From NCBI RefSeq assembly GCF_900114485.1, contig NZ_FOTF01000002.1:216373-280372 (forward strand): DNA of 64,000 bases, given 5' to 3'. This document shows positions 57,414 through 64,000 of this stretch, piece after piece. Made by a program: the position numbers and the translations under genes. A model generated the notes under the pieces. That model searched no databases and was not told where the DNA came from. It saw only the letters and a program-made list of their open reading frames with translations. This DNA comes from Loktanella salsilacus (GTDB lineage: Bacteria; Pseudomonadota; Alphaproteobacteria; Rhodobacterales; Rhodobacteraceae). The stretch's first letter is position 1. Every line of letters starts with the position of its first letter.

Positions 57414-57757
57414 CGGTAAATGACCGGGGCCAGAATGAAGTCATAGACGACGCACGCGGTCTGCTTGATGCCGGGCACGCTAACGACGCGCGCCAGCCGC
57501 TGATATCGTGGCATCTGCGACCACAGGACCAAAAACGCCGGTATGCCCGATGTCAGCGTTCCGTCGTGCAGCACGTAAAGACGCCGGGCCGCCGTATCGG
57601 CATCCAACCCCCACTTGTCCCGCACATCTGTGTTCAGATCATCAAACCGGATCGGCAGGCTGTGCTCGCCTCCATAATGGGCGTAATGTTTAATCTCGAC
57701 GTTACAGACCGGGCAGTTGGCATTATAAAGGACAGATATTTGGGGGCTATTTTCCAT
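57365..57757 (-). CDS. DCC-family (DUF393) thiol-disulfide protein
   Basis: This is a 130-residue protein with the DCC pattern near the N-terminus: SVLYNANCPVCNVEI (CPVC pair, Asp replaced by Asn in the first position). PIRFDDLNTD and AFLVLWSQMPRYQRLARVVSVPG follow. The family has a thioredoxin-like fold with unknown partners. A putative kinase fragment lies downstream on the same strand, suggesting that this operon was once longer. Confidence 0.8.
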   Translation of the reverse strand: MENSPQISVLYNANCPVCNVEIKHYAHYGGEHSLPIRFDDLNTDVRDKWGLDADTAARRLYVLHDGTLTSGIPAFLVLWSQMPRYQRLARVVSVPGIKQTACVVYDFILAPVIYRWHLRRLRKQTARTTN

Positions 57758-57903
57758 GTTCAGTTACGTAGATTTGGCCGGCGTAAAGCCCAACCGGCGA
57801 CACGCTGGCTGGACACATTTACATAGCCACAGGTCCGGTTCGAGCCCTAACCATTTGGGATTAAGTTAAATCCTTGATCCGCGCGACCGCGTCATGCCTC
57901 GTG

Positions 57904-58317
57904 TTAGCGCACTACGAATACGGACACCGTCGCGTGCGATGCGAGACGACCAGCGTTCGACGCAAAAAAGTGCTCGGCAACTCCAGGAACATGGCTTGCC
58001 ATAACAATCAAATCGATGCCGATTGCATTCGCAGCGCGTTTCAATACGTCGTCAAGGTCGATTGACGGGTCGTGACCGATTTCGGCATGTGGTTTAAATA
58101 TGACCCCAAACTTCTGAGAACGATCCGCAGCATAGGCCGCAAGCTTTTCAGCATATTGTGCGGGGGTGCGCGCGACCTCACTCGGAGCTGCTTGGACGAC
58201 GCCGACAATATGCAGTTTTGCTCCATACAGTTTTGCAATGTCAGCGGCCACCGAAAGGGCTTTGTCCAGATGGTCAGTGTGCCGAAGATCCACCGGGATC
58301 ATAATGTTCGAATACAT
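57904..58317 (-). CDS. Universal stress protein (UspA family)
   Basis: The 137-residue protein opens with YSNIMIPVDLRHTDHLDKAL and ends LIVMASHVPGVAEHFFASNAGRLASHATVSVFVVR, the alphaproteobacterial Usp form. The G-xx-G-x9-G(S/T) loop is changed, so ATP binding is uncertain. AAGGAG precedes the ATG at 58317. Such genes are often part of FNR regulons, but no FNR box was found close upstream. Confidence 0.88.
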   Translation of the reverse strand: MYSNIMIPVDLRHTDHLDKALSVAADIAKLYGAKLHIVGVVQAAPSEVARTPAQYAEKLAAYAADRSQKFGVIFKPHAEIGHDPSIDLDDVLKRAANAIGIDLIVMASHVPGVAEHFFASNAGRLASHATVSVFVVR

Positions 58318-58668
58318 GTTCGTCTCCTTTTCATTGTCCCACACGACATCATTCGTGCAGAGATATAAAATAGCCGGTCGGTCTGCTCTGCCGACCTACC
58401 CAATCTGAATGTCCGCGATCTACGTGTCTCATGTTGACTGAGGGTGTCGGTATTGACTGCCCAGCCATGATGGAAGTCGAAGCCCAAGGGTGTCGGTTTG
58501 TGGGGCCACCAGCACGCTCGAGAAACGCGGCTCAGCTTCGGCACAGACTGGCCGGACAGATAAGTTTGCGCCTGATCGCCCCACATGGAAAAGCCGACAC
58601 CCGGTGATCCGCTGACATTCATATTTTTTCGCAGGTCGTCACCTATTGAGGCCGCGGTCATCACAGCA
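58318..58668. other. Intergenic stretch with repeated GGGTGTCGG
   Basis: No gene is supported here. GGGTGTCGGT occurs directly at 58442 and 58488, and CCGACACCC inversely at 58594. GGTCGG/CCGACC form a small hairpin near 58377-58396, about 60 bases before the Usp start. Confidence 0.4.
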
Positions 58669-60690
58669 TCACCTAGGTTTGCGTAGGGCGTCGATCACGC
58701 CCTGCACCCAGGTCTTTGCGGCGTCCAGCGTGTGGTTTTCTGTGACGGCACCCTGCAGCGCACTCAACTGCTCTTCGAACAGCCCAGGTTTGCGCAGATC
58801 GGTAGCCTCTTCATCCGGGCCAAGAGGCAGGACGTTTTCAAGGTAGGTGCCACCTAGAAGATGGCGCAGAAGCCCCTCACCCAAAAAAGCCTCGTCGTTG
58901 TTCAGCGTTCGCGTTGCCCTTAACAGACGGCGGATATCATACTGCCCCGGATAGATGTCGGGCACCTGCTTCTTAAGACCAAGCAGGCTGTAGACGCCGA
59001 TGCGCGCAGTGCGAACTGAACTTTCCAGCGTGAAAACCACATCATTATGGGTTTCCACAAACTGACCGAGACATGCCAAGTTTGTGGACCCCTTCGGAAC
59101 TGCCCATGGGCGATCGCCGCGGGCGCGGGGCATGAACTGTGCGGTAATATAGGGCATCAGCGCGGTGCGCACCTTGGTTGCCGCGATCACCTCGTCGATC
59201 TGATCAAGAATGCCAAGGTGAAAACACAGTTCGGTCAGTATTTCACTGCCGGTGCAATCCGGCATCGGCTTTTTGACGTAGTCGCCCGGCTTATCCATCA
59301 GCAACGCATAGACCCAGGGAACGATGACATCCTCTGGCTGATCCAAAAAATGCGGCTGGCGGTTGATCGTGAAGCTCATCAACCAGGCGGAGTCGGTGAT
59401 GGTGACGATGCCCCCTGTGACCGTTTTTCCGGAATAGGGATCGTTGACCGACAGTTCCTTCAACTTGTCCGTCAGTGGTGATGGCTTGCAGGTAAGCGTG
59501 GCAGATTCCCAAGTTGACATCGGCACATCGCCACAGAATTTATCTGGCCGTCCAAAGGCGGCCGATTTCAGGGCGAGGGCCTTCCACAAACGCCAGCTTG
59601 CGCCAACATCTTGGTCCGGCTCGTTTATTCTAAGCTTTGGAACCGTATCATTATCGCCAAAGGCCGTGTCCTCGACGATTGACCCGATGGTCACGAAGAC
59701 CAGATCCTTTGCACCAACCGCGATCGACTTTTCTCCGCTGTGCGTATGGCACTGAATTGCCGTTGTGGTCCGGGTTTCGCCGTCGCTGACCATTTCGACG
59801 TCAGACACGACCGTGTCGTATTGGATTGTCACCCCTCGGTTTTTTAGCCACGCCATCAAAGGCACGACAAAGCTATCATATTGATTGTATTTTGGAAAAA
59901 CGAGCGCGGTCATGTCGTTCAGCCCATCCATCAGATGCAGGAACCGATGCATGTACAGCTTCATTTCCAGCACCGAGTGCCAGTTTTGAAAGGCGAACAT
60001 GGTGCGCCAGAACGTGTAGAAGTTGGTTGTCAGGAAACCTTCACTGAACCAATCTTCAACCGTCAGGTCGTCTAGATCTTCCTTCCGGGCAAGGAAAAGC
60101 CGCACCAGCTCAAGTTGCTGCAACTTGCTCAGTCCCATGGTCGAGAAATCCCCGATCTGGCCTTGTTTTTCAAGAAGCCGGGCCTTCGACCAATTCTTGT
60201 CAGCATCATTCACGACCCGAAATTCGTCGAGCACCGTGAAAGGTGCGGGCAGTTCCAAAGCCGGTATTTCTGAGAATACATCCCAGAAGTTTTGGTAGGT
60301 CAGCTCCATCTCGCGACCGCCACGGACGACATAGCCATCCTCAGCATTGCCAGCCCCATCAAGCGCGCCGCCCTCGATCTTTTGGGATTCGAGAATGATG
60401 ATATTTTTGCCGGGCATATGACCGTCACGGATTAGGAAGAAGGCGGCGGTCAGGCCACCGATTCCACTGCCGACAATGTAGGCATGGCGGTCCGCAATGC
60501 CTTCGGTCGGAAGCGGACGGTTATTGATATAGCTCCCGTGCAGGTCAGCTGGCGGCAGCGACGTATCCAAGCCATTGTGCAAATGCTGGGACGATGCGTC
60601 AGGGGCCACATCCACGGCTTGTTCAGCCATAAGATCGATATGGGTCTTGAGGCGAGAGTTGTCTATCCGTGGCATATCAGGATTATCCAT
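58669..60690 (-). CDS. ohyA: Oleate hydratase, long form
   Basis: This 673-residue FAD enzyme adds water to the 9-10 double bond of oleate and related acids. The N-terminal 65 residues are extra. The FAD loop is GSGIGG (74-79), then [20 protein letters not shown], which keeps the RGGREME motif with Glu127 at the place described as catalytic. [32 protein letters not shown] and the [12 protein letters not shown] end are typical. GAGGAAA precedes the ATG. An FNR-type box lies about 110 bases upstream. These enzymes detoxify free unsaturated fatty acids in several bacteria. Confidence 0.92.
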   Translation of the reverse strand: MDNPDMPRIDNSRLKTHIDLMAEQAVDVAPDASSQHLHNGLDTSLPPADLHGSYINNRPLPTEGIADRHAYIVGSGIGGLTAAFFLIRDGHMPGKNIIILESQKIEGGALDGAGNAEDGYVVRGGREMELTYQNFWDVFSEIPALELPAPFTVLDEFRVVNDADKNWSKARLLEKQGQIGDFSTMGLSKLQQLELVRLFLARKEDLDDLTVEDWFSEGFLTTNFYTFWRTMFAFQNWHSVLEMKLYMHRFLHLMDGLNDMTALVFPKYNQYDSFVVPLMAWLKNRGVTIQYDTVVSDVEMVSDGETRTTTAIQCHTHSGEKSIAVGAKDLVFVTIGSIVEDTAFGDNDTVPKLRINEPDQDVGASWRLWKALALKSAAFGRPDKFCGDVPMSTWESATLTCKPSPLTDKLKELSVNDPYSGKTVTGGIVTITDSAWLMSFTINRQPHFLDQPEDVIVPWVYALLMDKPGDYVKKPMPDCTGSEILTELCFHLGILDQIDEVIAATKVRTALMPYITAQFMPRARGDRPWAVPKGSTNLACLGQFVETHNDVVFTLESSVRTARIGVYSLLGLKKQVPDIYPGQYDIRRLLRATRTLNNDEAFLGEGLLRHLLGGTYLENVLPLGPDEEATDLRKPGLFEEQLSALQGAVTENHTLDAAKTWVQGVIDALRKPR

Positions 60691-60799
60691 GGTGATTTCC
60701 TCGTTTAGAAATGAATCGAACCGTCACATCCGGACGCAGTGGCATCGCCACTTCGCCTTCGGGCTACCATCGTCAAATCGGAAATGATCAACACGCACA

Positions 60800-60813
60800 C
60801 TGATCTGCATCAA
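60800..60813 (-). promoter_or_regulatory. FNR-type box before the long oleate hydratase
   Basis: CTGATCTGCATCAA (plus-strand reading) fits TTGAT-N4-ATCAA in nine of ten positions and shares the initial C with the box before ccoI. It stands 110 bases before the leftward start codon. Confidence 0.6.
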
Positions 60814-61143
60814 CCTGTTCGCTGCAGTCCGGGATATCTTAGCGACGAGGGGAAGCGCTTCGAAGAGTAGGCCTTGTGCCCGATGCTGCCCCTCGAAGAC
60901 ACGCCACGACATTGATCGGACCACGATATCCATGGTCTCGACGGTGCTGCCAGACTAGGGTTAGGACCCATGAATCGGTCGTGTCCGCAAAACCAGCAGC
61001 GGCTCAAGCGACCTTTTCGCCAAGGCTTCTGCGTGTGCCTGTTGTCGGCGATATCTTCCACGCTTCAGTGGTGACGATGAGCCAGAACCGCTCTTTTATC
61101 AAATAGCCCTATTTGGCCCAATAAACGCTGACGTCAGGCAACA

Positions 61144-61157
61144 TTGATCCACCTCAA
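61144..61157 (+). promoter_or_regulatory. FNR-type box before the HdeD-like gene
   Basis: TTGATCCACCTCAA fits the FNR consensus in nine of ten positions. It ends 113 bases before the start codon of the HdeD-like gene, almost the same distance as the opposite box keeps from ohyA. Confidence 0.55.
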
Positions 61158-61270
61158 CGACTGCTCACCGATCGGGTGACATAGATGTTGGTGTCAGCGG
61201 TTACGGTCAGCGTGCTCTGCGTTGCTGTCACGACACAATCCAAACCAATCCTTATTCAACGGAGAACGCC

Positions 61271-61856
61271 ATGAGTTCTTACGATCAGTCACCGTTTGCA
61301 TCGACTGTCAGGCAAGGCCGCAACCGGATTATTGCCGTCGGCATCGTGATGATACTTGCCGGTGTTGCTGCCATTGCGTTCCCGCTCATTAGCTCTCTCA
61401 GCGTTGTCTGGATCGTGGGTGTGATGCTGATAGTTGCGAGTATCGCGCAAAGCGTGAGCGCGTTCAGCTATCCCAAATGGGGCGGTATCATCCTCGGCTT
61501 GCTAATCGCCGCACTATGGCTGGCCGGAGGGCTGTATCTGCTCATGCGTCCATTGGAAGGCATTTTTGGCACTGACAGTCATCGTTGCGGTAGCTTTTCT
61601 GGCCGAAGGTACAATAAAAACGCTATTTTCATTGCAGATGCGACCTCATGCCGGTTGGGGCTGGGTTCTATTTGACGGGGTTGTATCTGTGGCATTGGGG
61701 CTAATGCTGTGGTGGCAGCTTCCGTCTGCGGCGCTTTGGTCGCTTGGCACTCTAGCAGGTATCAGCATTATAATCTCCGGCTGGACACTCGTGATAGTGC
61801 CAATTGCAGTGAGTAAGGTTTTTGGTGCCAGCGCGTTTAAAGAACTCGCAGCCTGA
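61271..61856 (+). pseudogene. HdeD-like (DUF308) membrane protein, frameshifted
   Basis: Two frames together make one HdeD-type protein of about 195 residues with six hydrophobic helices. The first half (from the ATG at 61271, GGAG upstream) runs to LMRPLEGI. The rest continues in another frame as ALTVIVAVAFLAEGTIKTL to the stop at 61856. The break is at five T (61563-61567); four T would restore one frame. It may be a true mutation, a sequencing slip or a slippery site. HdeD proteins are linked to acid stress in E. coli. Confidence 0.8.
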
Positions 61857-61938
61857 CATTTAAATCAAGATATCAGAAAAAGCCCTCGCGGCCGCCATTT
61901 TCGGGACGGATTGCGAAACAGAAATTAAGGAAATTGAT

Positions 61939-63522
61939 ATGACAACTTCAACTCAAAATAGAAAATCCTATTTGGTAGGCGGTGGTATTGGCTCTTTGGC
62001 CGCAGCGGCATTTATGATCCGCGACGGAGGTGTGCCGGGCAAGAACATCACCATATTTGAAGCCATGCCCGTTTGGGGTGGAGCGCTGGATGCAGCCGGA
62101 AACGCAGAAGACGGGTACTCCATGCGTGGTGGTCGCATGCTGACCACCGACAATTATGAATGTACTTGGGATCTTTATAAAACCATTCCGTCCACCAGCG
62201 ATTCCAGCCAATCGGTTTATGACGAGATTATTGCCTTCAATACGCGTGTCAAAGCCCATTCCCAGGCACGGCTGGTAGATCGAAATCGAGCCATCGTCGA
62301 TGTTTCCACCATGGGGTTCACCATGCAAGACCGGCTGGAACTCCTTAAGTTGACAGAGGCAAGTGAAGAAACGCTTGGAACAAGCGTCATAACCGACTGG
62401 CTGTCACAGGAATTCTTTAGCAATAATTTTTGGTACATGTGGCAAACCACCTTTGCCTTTCAGCCTTGGCACAGCGCGGTCGAATTTAAACGCTACTTAC
62501 ACCGTTTCATGAAAGAGTTCTCTCGCATTGAAACACTCGCTGGCGTTAAGCGCACGATCTATAACCAGTTCGATTCTCTTGTGCGGCCGCTAATGAAATG
62601 GCTCGAAGCCGAAGGCGTCCATTTCCAAAACGATACCATGGTGACTGACTTCGAGTTTTTGCCAAATGCAGAAAAGCACACCGTTGTCGGGATCAAATTC
62701 AACCACGCCGGACGCGAGAACTCTATAAGTGTCGGTGAAGACGATTTGGTCTTCTTTCAGAATGGTTCCATGACCGATGCGTCAAGCGTTGGGTCCATGA
62801 CATCAGCACCAAAACACCTAACAAAGGCCGACAGCGGAGGCTGGAACCTATGGGAAAAATTAGCCGATGGTCGCCCGGAATTCGGGAATCCAGCACCATT
62901 CAACAGCAGCATCCCTGAATCTTATTGGCACTCGTTCACCGCTACTCTCAAGGACACAGCTTTGTTTGATCAGATGCAGGCATTTACCGGTAATGAGGCC
63001 GGCACCGGTGGGTTAGTTACGTTCAAGGATTCAAACTGGCTTATGTCGGTTGTTCTGTATCATCAGCCGCACTTCATGAATCAACCAGAAGGTGTTCAGA
63101 TACTTTGGGGTTATGCTCTGCATCCAGACCGTATTGGCAATTTCATTGCGAAACCAATGTCGGAATGTACGGGCGAGGAAATCCTTCGAGAGTTGTGCGG
63201 CCATCTTAATTTCGACTATGCTGAAACCTTCGCGGCAGCAAACTGTATTCCGTGCCGTATGCCTTATATCACCAGTATGTTTATGCCTCGGGCGCTTGCT
63301 GACCGACCGCTTCCTGTTCCAAAGAACTCCAGAAATCTGGCTTTCATCAGCCAGTTTGTTGAGGTGCCCAATGACGTTGTGTTTACGGTCGAGTACTCGA
63401 TACGCGCCGCGCAGATGGCAGTATACGAATTGCTAGAGATCGACCGTGAGATTCCAGAAGTTTCGCACCATGACAGGTCTGTTAAAGTGAATTTTGATGC
63501 TGTCATTAAGGCGTTTGCGTAG
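61939..63522 (+). CDS. Oleate hydratase, short form with Met at the catalytic-Glu place
   Basis: The 527-residue FAD protein is clearly related to the long hydratase at 58.7-60.7 kb: GGGIGS loop (14-19), [63 protein letters not shown]. The motif RGGREME is RGGRMLT here, so Met67 stands where Glu127 is in the other copy. The same Met is known in the Rhodococcus erythropolis type, which is active. It lacks the N-terminal extension and the last 90 residues. AAGGA precedes the ATG. Its codons are less GC-rich than those of the cco genes. Confidence 0.88.
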   Translation: MTTSTQNRKSYLVGGGIGSLAAAAFMIRDGGVPGKNITIFEAMPVWGGALDAAGNAEDGYSMRGGRMLTTDNYECTWDLYKTIPSTSDSSQSVYDEIIAFNTRVKAHSQARLVDRNRAIVDVSTMGFTMQDRLELLKLTEASEETLGTSVITDWLSQEFFSNNFWYMWQTTFAFQPWHSAVEFKRYLHRFMKEFSRIETLAGVKRTIYNQFDSLVRPLMKWLEAEGVHFQNDTMVTDFEFLPNAEKHTVVGIKFNHAGRENSISVGEDDLVFFQNGSMTDASSVGSMTSAPKHLTKADSGGWNLWEKLADGRPEFGNPAPFNSSIPESYWHSFTATLKDTALFDQMQAFTGNEAGTGGLVTFKDSNWLMSVVLYHQPHFMNQPEGVQILWGYALHPDRIGNFIAKPMSECTGEEILRELCGHLNFDYAETFAAANCIPCRMPYITSMFMPRALADRPLPVPKNSRNLAFISQFVEVPNDVVFTVEYSIRAAQMAVYELLEIDREIPEVSHHDRSVKVNFDAVIKAFA

Positions 63523-63675
63523 GCAAGACTGCTTCGCATAAGTTCTCCTGTCGTGAGTCTGCTGGCGCTCATCGCATTTTATATGAACCAAGACCAGTTT
63601 GAGTACCAAAATTCGAGATCCATGCCGTCAAGCACGAAAATAAATTGAGTGTCCGCAGGGGCTTTGTTGATGGCT

Positions 63676-64000
63676 TGGATGCCCCCTCCCGACGGCATCG
63701 CAATGTGCCACTATGATGAGTGTTGAAACCATCACAGAAGGAAGGAGTATCCATGTCCGAAGTTACTATTATCGGTGTCGATCTGGCAAAGCGCGTTTTC
63801 CAGCTGCACGGTGCACACCAAGACGGTTCGGTCGCGTTTCGTAAGAAGCTTTCACGAGGTCAGTTTCTCGCGTTCGTGGCGCAGCAGCCTAAATGCCTGA
63901 TCGCCATGGAGGCTTGTGCAACGGCGCATGGCTGGGGTCGGGAATTTGAGAAGTTGGGCCACGACGTGCGCCTAATCCCGCCAATCTATGTGAAGCCGTT
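63676..64000 (+). mobile_element. IS110/IS1111-type insertion sequence, left part
   Basis: The stretch from about 63676 (TGGATGCCCCCTCCCGACGG) resembles the leader of IS110-group elements and is followed by their transposase. The exact left end cannot be fixed without the right end, which is outside. The bases from 63523 to 63675 hold no recognised gene. Confidence 0.55.
63753..64000 (+). CDS. IS110/IS1111-type transposase, N-terminal part (cut by window edge)
   Basis: The 82 visible residues begin MSEVTIIGVDLAKRVFQLHG with the first Asp of the DEDD motif in VDLAK. CLIAMEACATAHGWGREF, with the motif's Glu, follows. The end RLIPPIYVKPF is typical. GGAAGGAG lies before the ATG. These enzymes move DNA with a RuvC-like domain, and in part of the family with a bridging RNA from the noncoding end. 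Confidence 0.9.
   Translation, partial: MSEVTIIGVDLAKRVFQLHGAHQDGSVAFRKKLSRGQFLAFVAQQPKCLIAMEACATAHGWGREFEKLGHDVRLIPPIYVKP

Larger units (their letters stand above)
60691..61270. other. Divergent control region of ohyA and the HdeD-like gene
   Basis: The 580 bases contain no supported gene; frames at 60876-61106 and on the other strand lack ribosome-binding sites and known content. Two FNR-type boxes, one per direction, are listed separately. A CGCTTCGAAG-type stretch and several short GC hairpins are present without clear meaning. Confidence 0.5.

Noticed and set aside
57868..57885. CTTGATCCGCGCGACC as an FNR box near the usp gene
   Set aside because: Only the left half-site fits and it lies behind the usp stop codon, not upstream of its start.
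60876..61106. 76-codon frame in the ohyA control region
   Set aside because: Very Arg/Ala-rich, no ribosome-binding site, overlaps another frame on the opposite strand.

Overview
The window reads as an alphaproteobacterium of the order Rhodobacterales (Roseobacter group). This rests on a ChpT phosphotransferase, an olsBA ornithine-lipid pair, DUF4167 and DUF1499 proteins, the rsmA-pdxA-surA-lptD-lptG-lptF order, and a suf operon headed by an IscR with a single cysteine. Assignment below order level is inference. Roughly 1-44.8 kb is dense, GC-rich core chromosome with many 1-4 bp start/stop overlaps.

Core part: proline synthesis (proB end, proA); chpT; a DUF3553 protein; olsB-olsA; a ThiE-like protein; trmJ; an Uup-like ABC-F protein; a dehalogenase-type HAD enzyme; an orphan ferric-iron binding protein; mazG; an M20 amidohydrolase; DUF1499-prfA-prmC-DUF4167; the leftward rsmA/pdxA/surA/lptD/lptG/lptF block; pepA-holC; an aspartic protease with a tiny lipoprotein; marC; a second ABC-F protein; an AGCS symporter; ndk; small membrane proteins; a DEAD-box helicase; a CPBP protease; a double-HD hydrolase; and the suf operon (iscR, nifS-like, sufB, sufC, sufD, two YIP1-like membrane genes, sufS). 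A short GC-hairpin/T-tract repeat recurs at seven intergenic places.

At 44,761 a tRNA-Arg(CCG) marks the edge of an integrated element. A large serine recombinase runs leftward into the tRNA gene, so its last residues and stop codon are read from the tRNA antisense strand and the chromosome beyond. Behind it lie about 2.3 kb of AT-rich, gene-poor DNA with two 150-bp inverted-repeat elements (IS21-like ends), an IS3 fragment and a small XRE regulator.

From 48.9 kb GC-rich cargo follows: a cbb3 oxidase cluster in the unusual order ccoI-ccoS-ccoN-ccoO-ccoQ-ccoP, a one-helix protein, DUF2189, a cysteine-rich CBS protein, a DCC thiol protein, an ABC1-kinase fragment, a universal stress protein, two different oleate hydratases (one with the RGGREME catalytic motif, one with Met at that place) and a frameshifted HdeD-like gene. 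FNR-type boxes precede ccoI, the first oleate hydratase and the HdeD-like gene. This suggests one oxygen-limitation programme joining high-affinity respiration with fatty-acid and stress functions. The window ends inside an IS110/IS1111-type transposase. How far the mobile element extends cannot be seen here.
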